A DNA stretch of 64,000 nt from Bostrychus sinensis. Lineage: Eukaryota > Chordata > Actinopteri > Gobiiformes > Eleotridae. The notes under the pieces are model-generated. The model did no database searches. It saw only the letters and a list, made by a program, of their open reading frames with translations, and had not been told where the DNA came from. Below, in pieces: positions 35,401-47,100 of the stretch (positions are counted from its first letter, which is position 1; every line of letters begins with the position of its first letter). The stretch lies in assembly GCA_020698575.1 (NCBI GenBank), contig CM036243.1, forward strand, positions 20,978,903-21,042,902. Direction: 5' to 3'. The position numbers and the translations under genes were made by a program.

Positions 35401-37444
35401 CTTTGAAAAGCCTCAATGTCGAATCCAACTTCATCACAGGGACAGGGATCCTGGCACTAGTCGAGTCACTGCAGTTTAACACAACACTACAGGAGCTTAA
35501 GATAGACAATCAGGTAATTTTTTTTTTTAATTTTGGTTGTTCCCTTCTGGGTTCGCAACAGCAAATAATCAGCCCTCCTCTGCGCCCTCCTCTTTCACAC
35601 TGATTCATTTCAAATCCTTTTTCACAACATCCATTTTCTCATATTCTAGTACTTATTTCTGGCATGCCCAGATCATCTCAATCGGGCCCAAAACATCTAA
35701 TATGAGCTGTCCCACTGCTGTTCATCTATTCTTTCATTCTTTCTGAAACTTTATCACACATTTCATCTGAAACTTTTCTCATCCCATTCTCTTATTAACC
35801 AATTTATGTGCATGATCTTTGAAACTATGTAAGGGTTTCATAACATAACATTTTATAATTGTTCTTCTTTCTCTGTTTTCCATACGCCAGAGCCAACCAT
35901 TAGGTAACACGGTGGAGATGGAGATAGCCGCCATGTTGGAGAAAAACACTACTTTGTTAAAGTTTGGCTACCATTTCACTCAGCAGGGCCCACGCCTCAG
36001 AGGATCCAACGCAATGATGAACAACAATGACTTGGGTAGGTAGCATGCAAATACACAAGCTACAGATCATTTTATCTCTAATCATAAAGGTTAACAAGTA
36101 CCTATTATTTCGTTTCAAGTATCCATATTTAGTATTGGTTGCCATGTGTCTGGCATTGCATTTTATTATGTTCGACACTTAATCTTCACTACATTTTGTT
36201 GAGAGCACCTAAACAGTTTTTCACAGAAGAACAGGAGTGATATCATTGGCTTGTAACTTAGTTCTGCAGCCAGAAAACCAGGCCAACTACAACAGTGCCT
36301 TCCCAAGTTATGACATCATCACTGGGAAGATGAATAATAAGACTGATAAATGGGAAAATAAAGTGAACTAATTTGTTTTATTTTCGATGTTTCATAATTC
36401 TTTCTTCCTTCCTTCGTCGTTTCAAGCCCGGGTCGTCAGGTCAGAGTCAGACGGCTCCTTCACGTTCACTCTGTCTGTACCTGAGTTGGAGAAAGCCTTC
36501 GGGAAAAAATTCAAGTCTAAAACTAAGTAAAAAAAAAATATAACACACTACTCTGTTTTTTTCCTCTGCCAACATCTTGTGCTGGATCTGCTGCCACCTT
36601 CAGTCCTCCCAGAGTTTCCTCTTTCTCTTCAGAGCACATTGATTGCACTTGTTCTTTCTGTCTTTCCACCATCTGCCCACTTCAAGTGCTGAGGGGGCTA
36701 TTTAGGCAGAAAAAAAGGATCCACTAAAAATATAGACATGTAATACTGACCAATTAAGCTTCTGACATATAATTTTGAAATAGGCCAGTTTAAGATAATA
36801 TTCCCTTGAGATAAAAATCCTGGCATAGTTGTGTTTGAAGGTGTTGGTTTGTTGGTTGTGTGTCTATTATCAGAAAGATCAGTAAATGGCCAGAAAAGAT
36901 TTTATTATTTTTTCAGTGTCAATCTGGAACGTCATCTGGATCAAGAAATTTTTTAAAGGATTCTGTACCATTGCAAAATACTAACACCAGCCACAAGGGG
37001 TCAGTAAAAGAACATATGATTTTTCTAGTTGAAGTGGATTTTGTTACCATTGTGAGATAATATAAGGGCTTAGTGGCTCAATGCACTGTATAGAGGATTT
37101 ATCCGTGAACCAGGTCTTTATCATTGTGAGTTAGAGCCTATGCTTTGGTGGATGTCTGTGCTTTTTGTGTGCTTCCAGTTTTCACAGGCACCAGTCTTCT
37201 AGACCGTCCAATTTTTTTATTATTTTTTATCAGCTTGTAGTATTTAAATAACCTCTTGTTGCTTTACACTGTATATTTATGTTCTGCCATTGCATTGACC
37301 TGTCCTCTTACACACTGAAACCTCTTTATGCAAAACCCCTAATGGTCAGCTTTGTTAATTTTCTTTGTGTGTCTCTGCCTTACAGTAAGAAAGAGAAGGC
37401 TTGAGGGAGGACCCATTTTCCCCAAGTGTCGGACAAATGTGTAG
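29410..37444 (+). CDS. tmod1: Tropomodulin 1
   Basis: Nine coding exons: 29410-29532, 31395-31551, 32206-32322, 33528-33617, 34954-35084, 35180-35287, 35370-35513, 35891-36035 and 37386-37444, all phases agreeing, encode 357 residues (human TMOD1 is 359). The protein caps actin-filament pointed ends and binds tropomyosin in sarcomeres and membrane skeletons. The N-terminus MSLLRKEMEKYRDIDEDELL is the tropomyosin-binding helix; LPAGLRQKDQTKKAPTGTF covers the first actin-capping site. The leucine-rich-repeat cap spans about residues 160-340, with TLKSLNVESNFITGTGILAL and TTLLKFGYHFTQQGPRLRGS. The last exon gives VRKRRLEGGPIFPKCRTNV, matching the family C-terminus. The first coding exon begins at 29396, 14 bases before the ATG. 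An extra exon at 36427-36530 gives an alternative end. Introns are AT-rich; 29533-31394 holds nothing else I can identify. Confidence 0.96.
32440..32785. repeat. Degenerate LINE-tail-like repeat in tmod1 intron
   Basis: Phrases GCCCAGAGTGAATGAATG and CAGTGAATGGTTGTCTGTTA resemble the fish LINE-tail repeat at 10725-10895. Strongly diverged; boundaries approximate. Confidence 0.35.
33890..34060. repeat. Dispersed GATGCCC/CATTTAT repeat, copy 1
   Basis: This copy holds TTCTGCCTCTTAGTGCACAG, GATTTGCATATTAATTTGGC, GATGCCCATCCTAATGC, CTCCATTTATCAC and TTTGGGACCAGCACAAAG. The same ordered motif string recurs at least eight more times between 45.6 and 56.7 kb on the same strand, so it is a dispersed repeat family of roughly 150-180 bp, probably a SINE or LINE tail. 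Confidence 0.6.
36427..36530 (+). CDS. tmod1: Candidate alternative last exon of tmod1
   Basis: A pyrimidine-rich acceptor (CGTCGTTTCAAG) precedes an exon that joins exon 8 of tmod1 in phase. It reads ARVVRSESDGSFTFTLSVPE and then LEKAFGKKFKSKTK before TAA. This would replace the normal 19-residue end by 34 residues of different, charged sequence. The stop overlaps a splice donor, CTAAGTAAAA; splicing from there to 37386 would give a third ending, NKKEKA. I do not recognise the peptide in known tropomodulins. The open, non-repetitive frame and good acceptor argue for a real exon, but chance cannot be excluded. Confidence 0.5.
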
Positions 37445-38057
37445 AAACCAGGACTGACTACAAACCTGTGTCACCTCGACTTACATCGTCTTTCCAGACT
37501 TTTTCTAACCCTGCAGGTCCTCTGACAACTTACCAACTGTGCCTTAAACATTGTCTCTAAGTGTCGCACACGGAAATGCTGTATTTGTGAGTTTGGAGGA
37601 ATGTTTGTTTAGTCAACCAAATAATAATTTAGTGCAGTTAAAATGTAAGTTATTTAGTTGTGCTGAAACTTGACATGTTTTATTACTTATAACAAGTCCA
37701 ACCATCAGGCATAACATGACCACCTGCCTAATATTGGTGGTCATAATGTTTTAATGTTTTATGAACACCTGTCTAATATGCAGCCCCTTATGCAACAAAC
37801 AGCGAAGCACTGTGTAGTCTGACACCTTTCTAGCATCAGCGGTAATTTCTTCCGCAATTTAAGCTCCAGTAGCTTGTGTGTTGGATGTGACCACACAGGC
37901 CAGACTCTGCGCCCCATCATTTCGGATACTGATCACTGCAGACCAAGAACAGGTTCAACAATGGCTATAGAAAGTGTGCAATGTAGCTAATGTGAGATTT
38001 GTTGCTGTAAAGTATATTAATTTGTAAAAGACCTAGAAAGGATTACCCAACAATAAA
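37445..38057 (+). other. tmod1: tmod1 3' untranslated region
   Basis: No coding potential. AATAAA at 38052-38057 is a likely poly(A) signal, followed by a C run at 38089-38098. Further AATAAA sites occur to about 38908, so longer 3' ends are possible. Confidence 0.45.
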
Positions 38058-38299
38058 AGTACCAATCTTGAAAGAAATCTTTGAAACCCCCCCCCCCTTC
38101 ACAGAGCATTTCACATGTAAGTTGTGCTGTTTCCTTAAGTGTGATTATTTTATATCAGCTGTGAGTGTTTGAATGAATGTTGTTACATCTTAAACAGGTT
38201 TGTTTTATTTACTGGAGCTAAATGTAGCGTGTGGTTTAAAATGACAATGCTGCTTTTGTTTTTACCATCAACTATACCTAATGCTTTCAATTCAGTGCA

Positions 38300-38690
38300 T
38301 GTTTGGAGCAGTTGTTGAAAATAGAGATCAGTGTATTAAGCTTGGAGTACTTGAAATTGATATCACAATGGCAAAGGTGTTATATGAAGTGGAAGAAGTA
38401 CTCAAAATTTGTACTTGTAGTATAAAAAGTAATCAACAAACTTATTACTTGAGTAAAAGTTAAAACATATTCAATGTAAACTTTATGTAAGTACAAGTAA
38501 AGTTTACATTTACTATGACTAGTCCTGTCCCAAACCTGGCCCAAATGTGGACCTTCTGATTCTGATTGCATGGCAAGCCCAAAAAATACTTTTACTTTAA
38601 CAAAGTACTTAAGTAAAAGTAAGCGTATGTTTTAAAAAGATACTCAATGGGTACATTTTATAGCATCTGGTTACTTTTCACCACTGGTTA
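38300..38690. mobile_element. Fish DNA element with CAGTGGTG-AAAAGTAAC end
   Basis: The right end GTTACTTTTCACCACTGG and repeated internal AAGTACTTAAGTAAAAGTAA / TACTTGAGTAAAAGTTAA motifs are typical of an abundant fish DNA-transposon family. The left end is degenerate and its boundary uncertain. Confidence 0.5.
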
Positions 38691-39045
38691 TATGTCTGGT
38701 TTACTCTGGTTTAAAATTTTAGCAGGGGCGAATTTTATTCACAGCTTTGCCAAAGGCAAAGCCTGACACTACCAAAGCCTGACAATAAAAACTTCTGATG
38801 CATGATTAGGGGTAAAGGCACTGTAAACATTGATTTATTGTCACTGTGTTTTTTTATGTGTTGTTGGTTTTAACAAATTTCAGTGGATGTAAACATTTAT
38901 GAGAAATAAATGGCAGTCCCTGCTCTTTTTCTTGTCTTTTTATTTTGCTATGCAATAGAGCTTGGCCTTGTTCCTTGAAGAATATACTGTACAAGTAGGC
39001 CCACTCTTAGCTCCTAAACACTGTCCTTTTTCTTTTTCTTTTTCT

Positions 39046-39593
39046 TACAATAGTGACACCCTCTGGCTATATATAGACATTGCAACAATTTATCACGTTG
39101 GTTTTGTTGGTTACACTGATGAAAAGTATAATGTGGAAAAGTGAATTTACTTCACTATGTTATACACATATTATACATTTACTGCACATCGAGTGAAATA
39201 TTTAGAGCCTTTATTATTTTTGTGACATGTTCTTTTGTTTATTCTAGAATTATAGTGTTTGCTAAATATATATTTTTAATACTGCTGTACCAGTGAGCTG
39301 CTAAACTGTTTTTCTATTGGACAACGACAATAAATCTCTTTTCTATGATTATGACTTACAGTTAATACAAAGAATGAAAACCTTCATTTAGTAACTCATA
39401 AATCATAATACATAATATTACATCATTATTATTATGATCACAAACACAACCTTGAATTAAAATACTCTCTGTGTACCAAATCTATATAATACTGTGTTTA
39501 CATATATGTTTGTTTTGTTTTTTTGTTTTGTGTTATCTACAATAGGGACACCCTCTGGCTAAATGTAGATATTGCAACAATGTGTCAAGTTAG
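39046..39593 (+). repeat. Direct repeat pair GACACCCTCTGGCTA
   Basis: Two copies of about 55 bp lie 492 bp apart (39046-39099 and 39538-39593). Both contain ACAATAG-GACACCCTCTGGCTA followed by TATTGCAACAAT-like sequence, with a handful of differences. Between them there is only AT-rich DNA. Confidence 0.6.
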
Positions 39594-39599
39594 TTGAAA

Positions 39600-41160
39600 A
39601 TAAAATAAAAAAGGGAACAAAAGAAACAGTTTGTGAACAGGTTTCTTCTTTTTATTTATTCTCAGGCAAAAACATAAAAGATTACCTTTATTGCTCGTGG
39701 CATTTTATTTCACCATCTGTGGCTCTCCATATCCAAACTAATTTATTTCTGAATTATTGTGAGTGGACAAACAGGCCTTTTTTCATCCTTACATACTACA
39801 CATACAGCTTATAACTATCTAAATCTGACCTTTTAGTAAATGACCTTTGACCTTTAAGTAACCTTTCAGAACAAGAATCTGGTATTTAGAAGAGTATATA
39901 CTGTGAGTTCTGGCTTTATGGCTGAAAGCAGTAGGCTGTGTGTTGTTGTGTACACTACAACACTGTGATTCCATATTGAAACGACAAAGGACCAAAACAA
40001 AACCCTGCAAACCTATAAATACAATACGCATACATATATTATCCTTGTTCTATACATAGACCGTGAAAACACACTCAAACTAAAAGCATTATTGCCTTAT
40101 ATTTTGCATGATACAAAATAATAGAAGGGGGAAGAGGAAGAGTGACTTTACATACTCACACAACAGACATGTCAAGACAAATGGCATGCAAGACACTGAA
40201 GGTAAAAGAGTAAAAAGTACTACACACTACTACATGATTACTACACTGACATGTTTTTAGACAGTGTACCAGGGAAATAGACAACACTATATACAGTACA
40301 ACATAGAAAGGGGTACTGCGTGTGCAAAACTTTAACACTCAAAACATCAGACATGGTCAAACACAAAACATTAGGTTTCTTTAACTCTTAAAATATGGCT
40401 TATCAAGTTATCACATTTTCTTGTACTATTTTTGATAGACACACATTTATTAATAGTAATATATGTAATATTAAATGATTGTTTGCCTAGCTTGAGGCAT
40501 ATTAGCTATATTTATGTACAAACCAAGTGAACAGCATCATTTATTTTTTTTATGCATTAAATAGCTGTGCAGCAATTAAGAGGGTAAAGGAGTTTAAATG
40601 TCTCAGGCTACAAAGATGTGTCTTTAGTCCCTCTGCTTGCTGTAAACTCTTAGCATCAAGCTAACGTTTACCTGGCTCCTGAGTCAGCCTGGCTAGTCTA
40701 TATGGTTATTATTCACACTTCTGGCTCAAATCTGTCTGGTATGGCCCTTTTATTGGTTCTCTGATTGGTTACTGTCCTTAGCAACACGGCGACGGATTTC
40801 TCCACCCCTCGGTTAGACAATTTTGGTACACTTTTGAGAACAATTGCTATTAAATGGATCAACAAAAAATAGTCTACAACACATTCTCAAAAGCTCAAAT
40901 GAATAATGAATATGAATCCGGCTGATTTTAGCCAGCGTGTGCCTCATACCCATAAGCGTCCCAGTTGTGGAAAAAGTATTAGTGTTATCAGTTGGTCAGA
41001 TGCAATTTTAAATTTTTAAAGGTTTTAATGAGAGTGATGTTGAGTTTGTTTAACCGAAGAGGGTAGATTTGTGTCCAATTGTGTCATAGCCCACCTTAGT
41101 TTGGACAGATTTGAACATACTGTTAAAGTGAATGTCATCTGTCATATATAAATAAAAAAC
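39600..41160. other. Non-coding DNA downstream of complexin
   Basis: No gene was seen. Part of it is probably the 3' untranslated region of the minus-strand complexin gene; TTTATT near 39650 would be AATAAA on that strand, but the true end is unknown. Confidence 0.35.
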
Positions 41161-44100
41161 TTATTTGAGCCAGCTTGTGACTTTTTCTTGCAGTGGACCT
41201 GGCAGGTACTTCACTACGGTGTCCATGATGCTCTCCTCTTCCTCTTCGTCGCCGCAGCCCTTGGGCACTGCCTGCTTGGGTCGGGTCAAGCTCCCAGCCG
41301 CAGGCTCTTCTGCTGCTGCTGCTGCCTCCGCCTCCGCTTCTTCACGCTTTTTCAAGCCATACTGTGTTGGCAAGCGGGAATAATTGTTATGGATGTCAGT
41401 AACAATAATGGAATAGATTTATAGTTTAGGCATAAAGTGCTTTTTGACTTTTTGATATTTTTTGGGCCATTTTAGGCTTTATTGATAGGACAGTGTTTAG
41501 TAGGAAATTAGGAGAAAAGCTGGTAGAGACTATTCGGCAAACTGCAGGAGTCCGAACTCAAACCCACGACACCAAGGCAGTCTGTAGTCACCCTGCATAT
41601 GTGCCACAGCTCCACAACTGAGCCATACAGTGGCACCTTAAGCACTTTAAACTGGATCCATTAGTAATTTACTCCATCAAACACATCCATACACCAGTGC
41701 CACAGACACTGGAGGCAAGGTGGGTGGGGTGTCTTGCCCAAAAACACAACAGCACTATGAAATGGGGGAGTGGGGATCGAACCGCCATCCTTCCGGTTAG
41801 TGGATGAGCTGCTCTACCTCCTGAGTCACTGCTGCCCCAAAAATCTGACAAGATTTTAAAGCAATACCATGTAACCTTGCACCAAATACAACCCATTATT
41901 CCTACTCTATAACAAAGAAACATCAAAATGGATTAAGGTTATTTATACATCAAGGTTATTTTGGCTATGTATATCTGTGGATCGGGGATTTAGGATATGA
42001 GGATCTTATGCCATCCCATGACTTTATATGCTTATTTACACAAGCCTAATATTATCAAGAGGAAAACTGAAATAGTGTGACTATTTTTAGCTCATCCGTT
42101 GAGAAGCTTTCATACAGGAGATCAAACAGCTTTGAAATCAACTAAATATAGCCAATACTACAGACAAGGCTAGCAGTACACTAGTACAATTTTGGAATAG
42201 AAATGTATTGTTCTTTTTTCAACCAGACTGTATAAGCTGATATCTACTTGAAGGCATCACTATTGAAGTGTTTATGTACCTTGTCTCTGATGTTTTGCCT
42301 CATGGACTCTCTCTCAGCCTCCATCTTGGCGTATTTGGCCTTCCTCTCCTCCTCCTGCTGCCTGAGTGCCTCCTGTCTCTCCTCTTCTTTCTTGGCTGCA
42401 TCAGGATCCTCCTCCTTTTCCTCACCTCCCAGCATCTTTCCCACATCAGGAGGTCCACCTTTAAAAGAGATTTGGCCATTAGACATGTGAGTAATGGGTA
42501 GAAAAACCTTTGAAGTTATCAACACATTATGACTACTGACAGGTGAAGTAAATAAAACAGATTATCTCTTCATCATGGCACCTGATAGTGGGTATGATAC
42601 ATTTGGCAGCAAGTGAAGATTTTGTCCTCAAAGTTGATGTGTTAGAAGCAGGAAGAATGGGCAAAAGTAAGGTCTTGAGCAAGTCTGACAGGGGCCTAAC
42701 TGTGATGCCTCTCAGCATCTCCAAAACACTTTGCAATAGGCAGTATCTGTCAAACGTGATCCAGGGAAGGAACAGAGGTGAAAAAAGCATCTGTTAGAAA
42801 CGACTGAGTCTAATTGTCCGAGTTGTTCCAGTTATAGCCAATACCCGTGCAGTGGCAGAGGAGGAGGGAGAGAGATGAAAGACAGTGACAAATGATCAGG
42901 AAAATAAAATACGTCCATAAAATTTATTCTGAAGGAAAAGGGGATGACAACGGAGAAAAATGATGGGAGGAGGATGAGAAAGCAGTGAAGAAGAGGGCAT
43001 CCGAGGAGAAATACAAACAACCAGGAGAGAGAGAGAGAGAAAAACAAAGTAGTTCTTGAGTCTGCAGCCGCCTCTGGTTCTGTTAGTGTTTTCACTTATC
43101 AGCATAATAAAAACTAAGCGCTGCAAAATGCTGAGGGCTGGAAGATGAGAAGAAGAACAGATTAAATGAGAAGGTGTAATTACCAAAGAATGGGGGGATG
43201 GTTTTGTGTGTGAGAGTAGTTGTAGTTTTAAATTAAACATAATATAGCAATATAGTAGTTTTAAACAAAGCAAAGGTGCATAAAAGATTAATTGTGCCAT
43301 ATAAATCTTAGAGACAATTTGAAACTTGAAGTTAGAGTGGCCAGAATCTGAAAATGGAGAGGGTTGCATCAGGAAGGGCATCTGGAGTAAAACCTATGCT
43401 AAATGTTTATGCAAATCACTGCATGCCTTGTTTTGGTGTTTTGAGCTTGATTGACAGTGTGTATGCTGGGTTCCTAACAGAAACCAGGCACAGAAAAAAA
43501 AAATCTACCCTGGCTGATGTTAGATGTTTTGTGTGGAGAAGGTTTGATAAAAGGTCAAAAAGGATGACTCCCTCCAACAGACAGTACACAACAATTTAGG
43601 TAAAATATCACAAAACTGGTTGTAGTGTTGATGGAAAGGCCACTTAGGATAATCTTACAGCAATAGCCTGCACATATTATGAAGTGCACTTAACAGATGA
43701 CAAAATATTTAAAGGGACGCTGCTTTGTTAAACACTGCAGTTTCAGCGTGTAGAGAAGCCTAACACAGCAACATCTGTCTGAGCATGATTCAGCACAAAG
43801 GCCATCGCTTCATACAAATATACAAAAAAGAGGTAATAAATAATCTTTCTAGTCCAATGTAATTCTTTTCTTTTAAATGTATTTTTAGTAGTTGATAAAT
43901 CTCTTAAAAGAGGGCAAACGCTTCCCATTACTGACTCTCTCTTTGTTTGAACAGAATAAGTGAAAAAAAAAAAAAAATCTATTCTTTCCCACTTAGGCAA
44001 ATCCACCTCTAAAGCCGAAATGTGGTGGGAAAGGGATCAAATAAAATTGGCCTTTTACACTCAAACTCTTTTGCTCTTTAAACAGTCTCACTCTCACATA

Positions 44101-47100
44101 ATTTTAGACTTGTGGATCGTTCTTGCCATGCGAATCTTGCTTTTATGATAAATGTTAAGAAGTGTATTGACATTATGGAATAACTTGTGTATAGCATTTT
44201 TCCCTTGCCTATCAAAGCGTCTCTTGCATTCTTATAGCAGCAGTATTCTTGCATGCACAGCTCTATCTGCTACAAGTTCAAGTTTGCATAATTTATTCTT
44301 CTAGAAGATACTGTCAAACATTTATGTCCTATACAATCTCCTGCTCTAAAGGAGGGGCTCAAGGTCAGTGGTGAAGTGAATTTGATTTGCTCGTCCGTGC
44401 GTGCGTGCGTGCGTGTGTCAGTGCCCCTTCAAGTGATGAGGACCAGGGCACTCTGTCAATCATATTAGTCTGCTTTTCAATGTGATTACACAGACACTTA
44501 AGTAATATAAAGCAGGAGTGTTTTTTTTGTTTGTTTGTTTCCTTTGTTGTTGTTTTTTTATCTTTGCAGAAATTAGTGTTTTGCACAAGCACAGAATTAA
44601 GGCATTATTTTCCACATTGAAAAAAAAAAACAAGTTACAGTGTCTGTGCTGTCTTCAACAAAATTAAAATTTTAATAACTTTTGTTTTCCCTTGAGTCTG
44701 TCACATTACTTTACATGGGACAAGACACCTGGTACTTAGATCTATTTTAGGCTTAGTAGCATTACATCTATTACAAATGTTATAAAAGGCCCTGTACCAC
44801 TAAAACATTGGTAAACACTGATAAACTGGCATTAAAATTGCCAGTTTAAAAACAACCAAGTTTGCATGTGTTGGTTTGTTTATTGGCTTGTTTGTCTGTT
44901 AGCAAGAGTAATACTCAAATGTTTATGAAACACCATCTGTACCATTGTGAGATAATGAGATAACAGATGCAGATTTGTCACTAAGGTGAGTTTAGCTCCC
45001 TGTGGCTTTGTGACTGAATAGTTAAAGCATTTACTCCTGAACTAGGACACTCCTGTCTCCTGTCAAGTACAGGTCTGGAAACTACTATATCTTCAAACCT
45101 GTGAGATGGGGACAATGCCTTGGTGGAGGTCTGAGCGCTTCTAGTTTTAATAAATGTAGAAAGTTGTTTTTTTTTTACTTTATTGTACACGTCACCATTG
45201 ACAGATTGGCACTTCTTTTTGCTGATATCGTCAAAGTTTGACTGCTGCCTTAGGCCTTTGCAATTTGATTGAGCTCCTCACCTTCAGATTGGACTGTGCA
45301 TCACTTAACAATGCCATTTTCTGTCAAACTATTTTAGCTTTTAGGAGATGGGAAGTGCTGAGTTAGCATTGGAGCATTCAAGAGGAAAAGCAATCAGTGC
45401 AGTGGGAAGGTTTTATGGTCCCTAAATTTAAAGTCTGTTAGGAACAAAAGCACCAAACAATTTAAAGCTACATTTTGACATTAACATTGCCAAGAAAATG
45501 TACTAAACTTGTGACTGCGACAAATAGCTGCAATATGATTAGTATTTACTATTCCTTTGAATACTATACTTAACATAACATAACATTCAGCTTAAATACT
45601 GTAGGTGTAAATGATAAAGTTGAGAAAATATGTTACATCTTCTAGCATCTTCTAGCATGCATTGATTTGGCATAAGTTTTAAGTTGGATGCCCTTCCTGA
45701 CACAACCCTCTCCATTTATCCCAGCTTGGGACTGGCAGGAGTACTGGCTTATGACCCCTCGTGGCTGGGTTGAAAAAGTGAGGTTTGTCTGGGAAATATT
45801 GATTACTGCCCTTTGAAATCTGTTCCCAGATAATAGTAAGAAGATGGATGGAGTATTGTGGAAGTTTGTGAGTAAGTATTTTTGGAAGATAATTTAAATT
45901 TGAACTTATTATTAATACATTTTATGTGAAGAGTGAATGGGACGTGACATCACTCACACGACCACTGCAAGCCATGACCTGCTGAATCACTGCTGTTAAA
46001 CATCTGTGATTTCTTTCCAAAATGTCGGTAACTAAATAAGCCTTAGAGAATTAGCTAATGCACTGACAGCATCCTTTCTCATCCACACACTTTCCACAGC
46101 AGACACTCAGCAAAAGGTAGTAACAGTCCATGAAATCCTATCTCTTTGTATTATATTCCTATGCACTCACAGATTTATTGAACCAGACTGCTCACACTTA
46201 CCACTGTATTTATCTTTTAGCACAGATTAATGGTTTTTAAGCCAACACTTCCTGGTTTTACATAATATCTGCTAAAAAGACTATATGTAAATTGTATTGG
46301 TTTGCAGTGGTAGCAACAAAACAGAGCCATACCAAGTAATCTCATTGATTAGAGAAAGTATTGATGTATTGACTGACAGCTTCTAACAACCAGATTGATG
46401 GTTTAGCTGATTGATTATTTTGCTATAACTGGTTTATTTTTAATTATCTATATTTCCCAACAGGGTACTTCAGTCATCCAGTGCATTGTCAGCATTTTGC
46501 AGGCATTTCCGTGAAAGCAGTCCTCAGGGCTACAAACCAACAGCAGCTTACTGTAGATACATTAACAATCTTCCTCTTTCTTGTCTTTTAGTGACAAACA
46601 ACCAGGCCCTGTAGGTTACACTTGCTCAGTGCAACCTCCATAATTAATCTCCTCTCTCCCCATTTGTCCAACAGTACAGTATCGATAAAACGTTGCTGCA
46701 GCACACAGACACATGACGCCTGGAAACTCCCACTCTCTCAAATGAATTCCCAAAGTCCACAGTTGTGTTGAGTTGTGCAGTGTGAAGCCGGCATCTTGCA
46801 GTAGGAGTTGATTTAAAAATTCACAGTGCAGACACGAGCCACAGCGGCTATGCAGAGCGAAGCAATGCTGCCATCCCCTGCATCCCAATGAGGAGCTCTG
46901 AGGGGGCTTTGCTTGAGCACTATACAGCACAAGTGTCACTGCAAAAGCCTTATCCATCCTGGATACTTGTGTCTGACCAGTGTAAGTGCCTTTGCTGCAC
47001 TGGTGGAAAGATAATGGTACTAGTTTCCTGCCTTTTCCCCTTGAAGCCCTTACTGACAATAAGGATACATTACAAAGCTATTAGAGGCACTAATTAAGGG

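Noticed and set aside
41165..41424. Ser- and Cys/Leu-rich plus-strand frames
   Set aside because: Antisense shadows of complexin exon 3 (Glu/Ala-rich on the coding strand).
46616..47059. 147-codon minus-strand open frame in complexin intron 1
   Set aside because: No recognisable domain, no matching splice sites in phase with complexin; probably chance.
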